From the NCBI GenBank assembly GCA_003149835.1, contig QAMX01000039.1, positions 1-12,061 of the forward strand: 12,061 nt of DNA, given 5' to 3'. Under the pieces are notes generated by a model. The model was not told the origin of the DNA, ran no database searches, and saw only the letters and a list, made by a program, of their open reading frames with translations. Position numbers and translations under genes: made by a program. Shown here piece by piece: positions 5,723 through 12,061 of this stretch. This stretch comes from Clostridiales bacterium. GTDB lineage: Bacteria > Bacillota > Clostridia > Oscillospirales > QAMX01. Positions within the stretch are counted from its first letter, which is position 1, and each line of letters begins with the position of its first letter.

Positions 5723-7213
5723 ATGGCAAACTCTTCCAACCGCCAAAACCATCCGGACAACCTCCCCGAATCCGTCCGCATCGAGGCGGAGCGGATTCTC
5801 GCGGTCAAGCGCGCCAAAAAAGAAAAGGCCGGTAAAATCCGGCGCATCTGCCTGCGCTGGCTGCTCCCCGCCGCCGCGCTGGTCTGCATCGGTCTGGTCT
5901 TATACGGAACCGTGCTCGACGACGCGCTGGCCTACGGCCGCGCGAAGCGGCTGTTGGAGCAGGGCAGCTGCGCGGCGGCGGCCGAGCGCTTCCAAGCGCT
6001 CGGCGACTACAAGGACAGCCGCACGCTCGCCAAGGAGGCCGGTTTCGCTCTCGCCGTACAGCAGTACGAGGCGGGCGAGCTGGAAACGGCGCGCCAAACT
6101 CTGGTCGGGCTGTACGGCTTCGGCGAGAGCGACGCGATGATCGCCCGCATCGACTGCGATATGGCCGACGCCGCGGTCGACGCGCAGGACTATCTGACGG
6201 CGCTGCGGCTCTATGAACGCGCCGGCGAAACCGACGGCGCGGCTGAAAAGGCCGGCGAGACGCGGCTGCTCGCGTATGAACACGCCGTCTCGCTCGCCGA
6301 TGCGGGCGACGCGCTCGGCGCGCTCTCGCTGTTCGTCGCCATCCCCGAAATCCGTGACAGCGCCGTTTACGCCCGGGCCTTAGGCCCCTCCGCCGCGCGG
6401 GTCTTCGCCGCCGGCCACCAGAGCGTGCTCGCGCTGAAAGCCGGCGGCGGCGTTTACGCCACGGGCGGCAACAGCGCCGGACAGCTCACCTTAACCGGCT
6501 GGGACGGCCTGATCGATCTCGCCGCCGGATATCGCCATACCGTAGGGCTGAAAAGCGACGGCACGGTTCTCGCCGCCGGCGACGACACCTACGGCCAGTG
6601 CGGCGTCTCTGGCTGGACCGATATCGTCGACGTCGCCGCGGCGTATATGCATACGGTGGGCCTGAAAAGCGACGGTACGCTCGTCGCCGCCGGCGACAAC
6701 GAATTCGGCCAGTGCGACGTCGCCGGCTGGACCGGTATCTCCGCCGTCGCCGCCGGCTATATGCACACGGTGGGTCTGAAAAGCGACGGTACGCTCGTCG
6801 CCGCGGGCAGCAACGACGACGGCCAGTGCGACGTCGCCGGCTGGACCGATATCGTCATGGTCGCGGCCGGCCCCTATCACACAATCGGGCTGAAAAGCGA
6901 CGGCACGCTCGTCGCCACCGGCGACAACGCCTACGGCCAGTGTGAAATTGAAGAATACACCGATGTCATCGCCGTCTCCACTGCGGAGAAAAACACGCTG
7001 CTTCTCAAAAGCGACGGCACGGCTTATTCGGTCGGCGACACGTCAAACGAGCAGAACAAGCTCGCGCTGTACACCGGCGTGATCGCCGTACTCGCCAGCG
7101 ATACCGAGTGTTCGGTGCTTCTCAAAAACGACGGCACGGTCTCGGTGGCCGGCAAGTATATCGCCGTGCCGTCCGTGGCGCAGTGGCAGGAGGTCGGCCT
7201 GCCGCCGCAGTAA
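5723..7213 (+). CDS. Membrane-anchored TPR-like and RCC1-repeat protein
   Basis: A 496-residue protein. Residues 1-44 are charged and basic (AKKEKAGKIRR), followed by one membrane helix at about 46-65 (WLLPAAALVCIGLVLYG). By the positive-inside rule the N-terminus is inside and the rest outside the membrane. Residues 68-222 are alanine-rich helical repeats resembling TPR/Sel1 units (YGRAKRLLEQG, FQALGDYKDS, LRLYERAGE). From residue 229 to the end run seven RCC1-type repeats of about 38 residues with the pattern VAAGYxHTVGLKSDGTLVAAGDNxxGQC, enough for a seven-bladed propeller. The role is unknown; binding a protein or cell-surface ligand is a reasonable inference, and no catalytic motif is seen. 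The ATG has AAGGAG at a long 13-nt spacing, and no other in-frame start is near. The GDPD gene follows after 64 nt. Confidence 0.85.
   Translation: MANSSNRQNHPDNLPESVRIEAERILAVKRAKKEKAGKIRRICLRWLLPAAALVCIGLVLYGTVLDDALAYGRAKRLLEQGSCAAAAERFQALGDYKDSRTLAKEAGFALAVQQYEAGELETARQTLVGLYGFGESDAMIARIDCDMADAAVDAQDYLTALRLYERAGETDGAAEKAGETRLLAYEHAVSLADAGDALGALSLFVAIPEIRDSAVYARALGPSAARVFAAGHQSVLALKAGGGVYATGGNSAGQLTLTGWDGLIDLAAGYRHTVGLKSDGTVLAAGDDTYGQCGVSGWTDIVDVAAAYMHTVGLKSDGTLVAAGDNEFGQCDVAGWTGISAVAAGYMHTVGLKSDGTLVAAGSNDDGQCDVAGWTDIVMVAAGPYHTIGLKSDGTLVATGDNAYGQCEIEEYTDVIAVSTAEKNTLLLKSDGTAYSVGDTSNEQNKLALYTGVIAVLASDTECSVLLKNDGTVSVAGKYIAVPSVAQWQEVGLPPQ
6407..7210 (+). repeat. Seven tandem RCC1 repeats, about 114 bp each
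   Basis: Repeat units start near 6407, 6521, 6635, 6749, 6863, 6977 and 7091. The LKSDG motif recurs every 38 residues (277, 315, 353, 391, 429), and the last (KNDG, 468) is one residue out of step. Units 2-5 are close at DNA level: CTGAAAAGCGACGG recurs in each, and units 3 and 4 share most of their codons. The first and the last two units have diverged (first LKAGG, sixth NTLLLKSDG, seventh SVLLKNDG). Confidence 0.85.
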
Positions 7214-7277
7214 ACTACGCCGGCGGCCGTTATTCCCGAACCGCGGAGGCAAATTTTCTACGGAGGCGACTGAGAGC

Positions 7278-7979
7278 ATGAAAATCATCGCGCACCGCTG
7301 CGGAACCGACCGTTATCCCGAGCTGACAGTCGCGGCCGCGCGGCATTCGCTGGCCGCCGGCGCGGCCTATGTGGAAATGGACGTCCGTTTCACCGCCGAC
7401 GGCGTTCCGGTCATCCATCACGACGACACGGCGGCCGGTCTGTTCGGCGACCCGCGCCGCATCGCCGAAATGACGCTGCCGGAGTTTCTCGCCCTGCGCC
7501 GTCAAAGCGATCCGGCCTTCTGCTCTCACACCATGGAAGACTTTCTGCGGTGCGGCGTGCGGCAGATTTTATACCATGTCAAGCAGGGCGGCGCGCGCTT
7601 GCAGCCGCTGCTGGACCTGTGCCGCCGTTACGGGTGCGAGGAACAGATCGTGCTCGGCCTGACCAGCGCCGAGGACATCCGCTATGCGCGCGAGCACAGC
7701 GGCGCGGCCATCCTCGCGTTTCTGCCCGCGCCGGAGCGTATCGCCGAATTTGCGGCCGCCGGCGCGGACGCGATCCGCCTTTGGGAGAGCTGGCTGACGC
7801 CGGAAACCATACGGGCGGTCAGACAAACCGGCAAAGAGCTGTGGATTATGGCGAAGGCGCCGGGGCAGGCTGTCGGCTATACCGCGCCGGAAACGCTGCT
7901 TTTCTGGCGCGACGAATGGGGCGCGGACGGCGTTTTGCTCAACGAGGTGCGGCCTGCGCTGGCGCTGCTCCATGCATAA
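7278..7979 (+). CDS. GDPD-family (glycerophosphodiester phosphodiesterase-like) protein
   Basis: A 233-residue TIM-barrel protein of the GDPD/UgpQ family, which normally splits glycerophosphodiesters into glycerol-3-phosphate and an alcohol. Family landmarks: HR at residues 6-7, PELT where PENT is usual (14-17), a GAAYVEMDVRFTADG segment with metal ligands Glu33 and Asp35, and the catalytic HHD at 47-49. The C-terminal barrel end, WGADGVLLNEV, is typical of the family. There is no signal peptide, so it is cytosolic. Odd point: the usual third metal-ligand motif (E-x-K in strand 4) reads YHVKQGG, with His100 in the Glu position. The ribosome binding site is GGAGG 11 nt before the ATG. It may be cotranscribed with the RCC1 gene 64 nt upstream; I see no terminator between them. 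Confidence 0.85.
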   Translation: MKIIAHRCGTDRYPELTVAAARHSLAAGAAYVEMDVRFTADGVPVIHHDDTAAGLFGDPRRIAEMTLPEFLALRRQSDPAFCSHTMEDFLRCGVRQILYHVKQGGARLQPLLDLCRRYGCEEQIVLGLTSAEDIRYAREHSGAAILAFLPAPERIAEFAAAGADAIRLWESWLTPETIRAVRQTGKELWIMAKAPGQAVGYTAPETLLFWRDEWGADGVLLNEVRPALALLHA

Positions 7980-8074
7980 GCGTCTGTTTCCGTCGAGCCG
8001 CCGGCAATCGGCGAAAGCGTTTGGAATCGAAACCTCGCCGCCCCGTATTTTCCCCCTTTTTCGCCGGAAATTGC

Positions 8075-8103
8075 TTGAATCCGGCAGAACGATGTATTAT
8101 AAT
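8075..8103 (+). promoter_or_regulatory. Sigma-A promoter for the small membrane protein-uxaE unit
   Basis: TTGAAT (8075-8080), a 17-bp spacer and a perfect TATAAT (8098-8103) lie in the gap after the GDPD gene. Transcription should start near 8110. I see no good intrinsic terminator for the GDPD gene in 7980-8074. Confidence 0.85.
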
Positions 8104-8201
8104 AGAAAGCGTCGGCGGGGATTTTGGCGGGTGCGCGTTTTCCGCGCGCCGCCGCTCCGTCTGACAAAAACGGCTTTTGCCTCGGGAAGGATGGGAGGAC
8201 C

Positions 8202-8402
8202 ATCGACACAACGGCGCTTCTGATCGCGTTCGGCGCGGCCGCCGCCGTTTATATCGCGGCGATGTTTTCGATTCGGCAGGCGCGCTTCCGCCGCGCCCGG
8301 GCCAAGCTCGCCGAACAGGCGAAAGCCGAGTCTGCGGCGCAGGAAAACGGCGGCGGCGCAGACGGCGGCACATCTGTCAAACAACAGGAACAGGAGAAAT
8401 AA
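8202..8402 (+). CDS. Small single-pass membrane protein upstream of uxaE (start uncertain)
   Basis: The open frame reads IDTTALLIAFGAAAAVYIAAMFSI, a clear membrane helix, followed by a basic stretch (RQARFRRARAKLAEQAKAE) and a polar Gln/Glu-rich tail, ending at TAA 8400-8402. This layout suggests a membrane anchor with a cytoplasmic basic segment; I do not recognise the family. The start is a problem: there is no ATG, GTG or TTG near the expected site. I place it at ATC 8202, just after GGGAGG (8193-8198), because the protein then begins at the residue preceding the helix. The 3-nt spacing is short. The first conventional start is TTG at 8124, which has no good ribosome binding site and lies only about 14 nt after the predicted transcript start. 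The stop is 2 nt before uxaE, which suggests translational coupling. Confidence 0.5.
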   Translation: MDTTALLIAFGAAAAVYIAAMFSIRQARFRRARAKLAEQAKAESAAQENGGGADGGTSVKQQEQEK

Positions 8403-8404
8403 AG

Positions 8405-9847
8405 ATGGGAAAGAGATTTGGCGTCGCTTATCAGCAATCCGTCGCGCCGTGCGAGGGCGGCTCGGTCTTCATGGCCGATTGCGGCGGAGAAGACTTCCTC
8501 ATTGCGCCCGCTGGTTCGCGATTTGTAGGCGAACCGGTGAAGCTCGCGCGGGTGGAGTATATAAAAGCCCCGCTCACGCATGAGAACGCCGCGCTTCTGC
8601 GGGAGATGTTTCCTTTCTGCGCGCCGCGGCGCGTGCTCGCCGAACCGATGACCGTCGGCCTCGGCGACCGGCTCGGCATCGCCGGAACGGCGCACTGCCG
8701 GCTGTTGAACGCATACCCCGAATTCGTCCCCGTGCTCGCGCAGCAGTCGATGCGCGAACTCGACCTCACCGGCCGGAGCTATGAAGAGGTGCTCGACGCG
8801 GCGACGTTCGCGGTATTCCGCGCCGGCTACCGCGGCGGCTTCGGCGCGGACGGGGATCACCTGAAAACCATCGCCGACATCCAAAGCGCGCTCGGCCTCG
8901 GCTACACGATGATCACGCTCGACGTCAGCGATTTTATCGACAAGGCCGCCGCCGCGATGAGCGAAGCCGAGCTGCTCGCCGCCGATGATCGTAACGACGA
9001 GCGCGGCGCGCTTTACGCCGGCAAAACGTTCCGCGCGGAGGGACATGAAATTTTCATTTCCCGCGCCGAATATCTGCGGGCGCGGCTGCTCTATGACCGG
9101 GCGCTCGACTTCGCCGGGCAGGTCTGGCGGGAGTGCTTTGCCGGCAGGGAGACGGCCGACCTTGAAATCTCCGTCGACGAGACGGACACGGAAACCACCC
9201 CGGCTCAGCACTGGTACGTCGCTTCGGAGCTTGTGCGCCGCGGCGTGCGCTTTCAGACGCTGGCGCCGCGCTTTCCCGGCGAATTTCAGAAGGGCGTCGA
9301 CTATATCGGCGACGCTCAGGCGTTTGCGCAGGGTTTCGGCGTCCATGCGGCCATCGCGCGGAGCTTCGGCTACAAGCTCAGCGTCCACTCCGGTTCGGAC
9401 AAGTTCTCCGTCTTTCCGGCGGTCGCCGCGGCGGCGCAGGGGCGCTTTCACCTCAAAACAGCGGGGACGAACTGGCTCTGCGCCATGCGCGTCGTCGCCG
9501 AGGCGCAGCCCGCGCTGTACCGGGAGATCCACGCCTTCGCGCTCGAGCATTTCAGCGAGGCGCAGAAGTATTACAAGGTCACGACAGACCTGTCGAAAAT
9601 TCCGCCGCTGGACAGCCTTTCGGACGGCGCGCTGCCGTCGCTTTTCGATCAGAACGACTGCCGCCAGCTCATTCACATCACCTACGGCCTGATTTTGCAG
9701 GCCAAAACAACGGACGGCGCCTATCGCTTCCGCAACCGGCTCTACGCCTGCTGGCGGGAAAACCGCGCCGCCTACGCCAAGGCGCTGCGGGCGCACATCG
9801 GCCGCCACCTCGCCCTGCTCTGCGGCGAGGATACCGTGCGCGTATAG
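8405..9847 (+). CDS. uxaE: Tagaturonate epimerase (tagaturonate/fructuronate 3-epimerisation)
   Basis: A 480-residue protein that I recognise as the UxaE family by length and overall pattern. It converts D-tagaturonate into D-fructuronate in the cytoplasm, joining the galacturonate branch to the glucuronate branch of hexuronate breakdown and replacing the tagaturonate reductase/altronate route. Conserved-looking polar segments that may hold the metal and substrate ligands are RAGYRGGFGADGDHLKT (139-155), EISVDETDTETTPAQHWY (254-271) and YKLSVHSGSDKFSVFP (323-338). The ATG at 8405 has AGGAG 8 nt upstream; earlier in-frame codons overlap the membrane protein gene and lack a ribosome binding site. 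Other hexuronate genes (uxaC, kdgK, kdgA) are not in the window. I cannot confirm the catalytic residues from one sequence. Confidence 0.82.
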   Translation: MGKRFGVAYQQSVAPCEGGSVFMADCGGEDFLIAPAGSRFVGEPVKLARVEYIKAPLTHENAALLREMFPFCAPRRVLAEPMTVGLGDRLGIAGTAHCRLLNAYPEFVPVLAQQSMRELDLTGRSYEEVLDAATFAVFRAGYRGGFGADGDHLKTIADIQSALGLGYTMITLDVSDFIDKAAAAMSEAELLAADDRNDERGALYAGKTFRAEGHEIFISRAEYLRARLLYDRALDFAGQVWRECFAGRETADLEISVDETDTETTPAQHWYVASELVRRGVRFQTLAPRFPGEFQKGVDYIGDAQAFAQGFGVHAAIARSFGYKLSVHSGSDKFSVFPAVAAAAQGRFHLKTAGTNWLCAMRVVAEAQPALYREIHAFALEHFSEAQKYYKVTTDLSKIPPLDSLSDGALPSLFDQNDCRQLIHITYGLILQAKTTDGAYRFRNRLYACWRENRAAYAKALRAHIGRHLALLCGEDTVRV

Positions 9848-9852
9848 CCGTT

Positions 9853-9906
9853 GCAGGCGGCCGGTATCTCCGCGCCCGCCGTGCGCCACCAGCGGTATCC
9901 GCCTGC
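9853..9906. repeat. Inverted repeat after uxaE
   Basis: GCAGGCGG (9853-9860) and CCGCCTGC (9899-9906) form an 8-bp inverted repeat with a 38-nt spacer, starting 5 nt after the uxaE stop codon. There is no T-run after it, so termination is uncertain. The rest of the 9848-10013 gap shows no clear promoter. Confidence 0.35.
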
Positions 9907-10013
9907 GGGCGGTCGGTAGCCTTGATGCGGGCGCGTCCGGCCGTGTCCCGCCTCTCCGCATGGATGCGCGCGGTAAATCGCCGCGGATTACTTCGCAGAA
10001 AAGAGGGAACGCT

Positions 10014-11012
10014 ATGAAAAAGACCGTGATTCCCGGCACGCCGCTGTGCGTCTCGGCCGTCTGCCTCGGCACGGCGAAATTCGGCGCGCAGACCGATGAA
10101 AAAAGCGCGCACCGCCTGCTGGACGCCTTTTACGACGGCGGCGGACGCATGCTCGACACCGCCAACGTCTACGGCCGCGGCGTCGACGGGACGAATCTGA
10201 GCGAGCGGATTGTCGGCCGCTGGCTGCGGCGCGGCGGACACAGCGGCATGATCGTCGCCACCAAGGGCGGCCATTACGATTTTCAGACGCCGGAGCGCTC
10301 GCGCGTGACGCGCGCCGACGTCTTTGCCGACGTTGAAGAGAGCCTGCGCGCGCTGGGCGTCGCCTCTATTGATTTATATTGGCTGCACCGCGACAACCCG
10401 GAACTGCCCGCCGGCGAGATCGTCGAATTCTGCGAGGAGCTGGCGCGCGCGGGCAAGATCCGCTGCTACGGCGCTTCCAACTGGACGCTGCCGCGCCTCA
10501 AAGAGGCGCAGGCTTATGCCGCCGCGCACGGCTGCGCCGGCTTCTGCGCGGTGTCAAACCGGTTCTCGCTCGCCGAAGTGCCCTCCGACGGGCGCGCCGA
10601 CGCCGCGGGGCTGGTGACGACGGACGCGGCCTACTACCGCTTTCACCGCGAGAGCGGCTTTCCGCTCGTGCCGTATTCGGCGCTGGCGTTCGGGTTCTTT
10701 GAAAAGCTGCGCCGCGCCGGAGCAGCCGTTTTGAACGGCCGCCTCGCCGTTGAAAACCGCGCCGGACTTTCCGAACCGGCGTGGCAAACGCTCGACACGC
10801 CGGCCAACGCGCGGCGCTATGAGCTGCTGCTGGCGATTGCTGCGGAGACGGGGCTGACGATGACCGATCTGGCCGTCGCCTATCACACCTCGCAGCCGTT
10901 TACGGACATTCCCGTCGTCGCCGTCAGCGATGAGGCGCAGCTCGGCGAGCTGCTCCGCGCCGCGTCTGCGACGCTGGACGGCCGCACGCTGGACCGGCTC
11001 GACGAGGCGTAA
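10014..11012 (+). CDS. Aldo/keto reductase
   Basis: A 332-residue NAD(P)H-dependent oxidoreductase of the aldo/keto reductase superfamily. The catalytic tetrad is visible: Asp48 (MLDTANVYG), Tyr53, Lys84 (VATKGG) and His125 (DLYWLHRDNP). Further landmarks are the N-terminal VCLGTAKFG, the GKIRCYGASNW strand (147-157), and a SQPFTDIPVVAVSDEAQL cofactor region (293-310). It is cytoplasmic and reduces an aldehyde or ketone, often a sugar; the substrate is unknown. The start at 10014 follows AAGAGGG with about 6 nt spacing; an in-frame ATG at 9960 would add 18 residues without a ribosome binding site or the family pattern. The neighbouring uxaE could hint at a uronate or sugar substrate, but the 166-bp gap weakens this. 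Confidence 0.92.
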   Translation: MKKTVIPGTPLCVSAVCLGTAKFGAQTDEKSAHRLLDAFYDGGGRMLDTANVYGRGVDGTNLSERIVGRWLRRGGHSGMIVATKGGHYDFQTPERSRVTRADVFADVEESLRALGVASIDLYWLHRDNPELPAGEIVEFCEELARAGKIRCYGASNWTLPRLKEAQAYAAAHGCAGFCAVSNRFSLAEVPSDGRADAAGLVTTDAAYYRFHRESGFPLVPYSALAFGFFEKLRRAGAAVLNGRLAVENRAGLSEPAWQTLDTPANARRYELLLAIAAETGLTMTDLAVAYHTSQPFTDIPVVAVSDEAQLGELLRAASATLDGRTLDRLDEA

Positions 11013-11031
11013 CCGGGGCCGGGCCTTTTGC

Positions 11032-11055
11032 CTCCGCTCAAATCCCGTAGCGGAG
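11032..11055 (+). terminator. Short hairpin after the aldo/keto reductase gene
   Basis: CTCCGCT (11032-11038) and AGCGGAG (11049-11055) form a 7-bp stem with a 10-nt loop, 19 nt after the stop codon, followed by the palindrome GGAGCCGGCTCC (overlapping, 11052-11063 region). No T-run follows, so a role as terminator is only possible. No convincing promoter for pepF was found in the rest of this gap. Confidence 0.3.
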
Positions 11056-11138
11056 CCGGCTCCCTGCGGCGCGTCCCCTGAATGACAGGTTTTTGGAATT
11101 TTATAGGTGTCTGACACGCGGTCAGGAAAGGAGAAACT

Positions 11139-12061
11139 ATGGGCGAAACAAAAAAAATCCCCCCGCGCAGCGAGGTTGACAAGCGCTTTACCTGGGCGAC
11201 CGAGGATCTGTTTCCCAGCGATGAGGCTTGGGGGCAGGCGCTGGCCGCGCTGAGCGACATGCCGCAGCGGCTGGAATCCTACCGCGGCCGGCTCGGCGCT
11301 TCGGGTGCTGCGCTGCTGGAATATCTGCGCCTCGGCGACGAGCTGAGCCTCAGCCTGAACCGGCTCGCCAACTACGCCTTCCGCAAGGCCGACGAGGACA
11401 CGGCCGTCGGCAAATATCAGGAGATGCGCGGCAAGGTCATCAGCCTCGACGTCGCCATCAGCGCCGCTTCGGCGTTTGACACGCCGGAAATCCTCGCCAT
11501 TTCCGACGAAGCGCTCGACCGCTTTTACGCGGAAACGCCGGGACTGGAGCTCTACCGCCGCGCGCTCGATAAAATCCGCGCCCGCCGCGACCACGTGCTC
11601 TCCGACGCCGAGGAAAAGCTTTTGGCCTCGGCCGGCGAAATGGCGGAATCGCCCGAGCACATCGGCTCGATGTTCCGCGACGCCGACCTGAAATTTCCCG
11701 ACGCGGTCGATCAAAACGGAGAAACGCATCAGGTGACGCAGGGCTCCTACATCCCGCTCATGCAGGGCGGCGACCGCGCGCTCCGGAAATCGGCGTTTGA
11801 GTCGATGTATCACACCTTTGAGGGCTTTAAGAACACCACGGCGGCGTTTTTGGACGCGCAGATGAAGCAGCTGATCTTTTTCTCCCGCGCCCGCAAATAC
11901 GGCAGCGCGCTCGAAGCGGCGCTGAACGGCACCGAGGTGCCGGTTTCGGTCTATCACAACCTTATTCAAACCGTCAGCGACAACATGGAATACATGCACC
12001 GCTACGTCCGGCTGCGCAAAAAGCTCATGGGCGTCGACGAGCTGCACATGTACGATCTCTA
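11139..12061 (+). CDS. pepF: Oligoendopeptidase F (N-terminal half, cut by window edge)
   Basis: The frame is open from ATG 11139 to the window end, giving 307 residues of a protein that is usually about 600 long. The sequence matches the N-terminal helical part of PepF: RFTWATEDLFPSDEAW near the start (residues 17-32), then LGDELSLSLNRLANYA, the strand and helix FPDAVDQNGETHQVTQGSY, and RKYGSALEAALNGTEVPVSVY. The zinc-binding HExxH motif lies beyond the window. PepF is a cytoplasmic M3-family metalloprotease that cleaves short peptides. The ribosome binding site is AAAGGAG 6 nt before the ATG. The gene probably has its own promoter, but none of good quality is visible in the 126-bp gap upstream. 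Confidence 0.93.
   Translation, partial: MGETKKIPPRSEVDKRFTWATEDLFPSDEAWGQALAALSDMPQRLESYRGRLGASGAALLEYLRLGDELSLSLNRLANYAFRKADEDTAVGKYQEMRGKVISLDVAISAASAFDTPEILAISDEALDRFYAETPGLELYRRALDKIRARRDHVLSDAEEKLLASAGEMAESPEHIGSMFRDADLKFPDAVDQNGETHQVTQGSYIPLMQGGDRALRKSAFESMYHTFEGFKNTTAAFLDAQMKQLIFFSRARKYGSALEAALNGTEVPVSVYHNLIQTVSDNMEYMHRYVRLRKKLMGVDELHMYDL

Noticed and set aside
8249..10072. A 607-codon open frame on the minus strand opposite uxaE
   Set aside because: It mirrors uxaE in the opposite strand; GC-rich codon use keeps such frames open. The product is Arg/Ala/Gly/Val-rich without domains, and the plus-strand gene has clear family features and a ribosome binding site.
11082..11107. ATGACA ... 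TATAGG as a promoter for pepF
   Set aside because: The spacer would be only 14 bp and the -10 is poor, so I did not list it.
10554..12047. A 497-codon open frame on the minus strand opposite the reductase and pepF
   Set aside because: It spans two well-supported plus-strand genes and the gap between them and shows no recognisable protein pattern.
1..12061. Mobile element, CRISPR, toxin-antitoxin or phage defence genes
   Set aside because: I looked for transposase, integrase, Cas-like and small paired toxin/antitoxin frames and for regular short direct repeats; none is supported. The only tandem repeat is the coding RCC1 array.

Overview
The window looks like a GC-rich member of the Firmicutes, most likely a Clostridia/Oscillospirales-type gut bacterium. 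The basis is strong AGGAGG-type ribosome binding sites, sigma-A promoters with 17-bp spacers standing out as AT-rich islands, a zinc-type ribosomal protein L32 paired with a YceD/YlbN protein, and a DUF512-type radical SAM protein. This placement is an inference from gene content; no rRNA marker is present. No tRNA, rRNA, CRISPR array, insertion sequence, integrase or phage gene was found, so this reads as an ordinary chromosomal segment with some less-studied genes.

Layout. The left end is on the minus strand: the 5' part of a PDZ/radical SAM DUF512 protein (cut by the window edge), then rpmF (L32) and, upstream of it, a yceD-like gene. yceD and rpmF are driven by a perfect TTGACA-17-TATAAT promoter. 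Back to back with it lies an equally good plus-strand promoter (TTGTCA-17-TATAAT with an extended -10) for a HAD phosphatase. From there everything is on the plus strand: an Eis-like GNAT acetyltransferase, a cytosolic BNR/sialidase-like beta-propeller protein, a membrane-anchored TPR-like/RCC1-repeat protein, a GDPD-family phosphodiesterase, a small one-helix membrane protein immediately upstream of tagaturonate epimerase UxaE, an aldo/keto reductase, and the first half of oligoendopeptidase F (cut by the right edge).

How the genes fit. yceD-rpmF serves the 50S ribosomal subunit. UxaE indicates breakdown of galacturonate/glucuronate. The aldo/keto reductase and the sialidase-like propeller could also act on carbohydrates, but most genes have their own promoter or a long gap before them, so I see no single long operon. 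The tightest unit is the small membrane protein plus uxaE, which are 2 nt apart.

Most notable: (i) the 326-bp leader before the RCC1 gene has an extended -10 promoter, several stem-loops and a textbook intrinsic terminator before the start codon, so it is either an attenuated leader or a separate roughly 170-nt small RNA; (ii) the RCC1 protein has seven repeats of about 38 residues, some almost identical at DNA level; (iii) the membrane protein before uxaE has no normal start codon where one is expected; (iv) the GDPD protein appears to have His in place of a usual metal-binding Glu.
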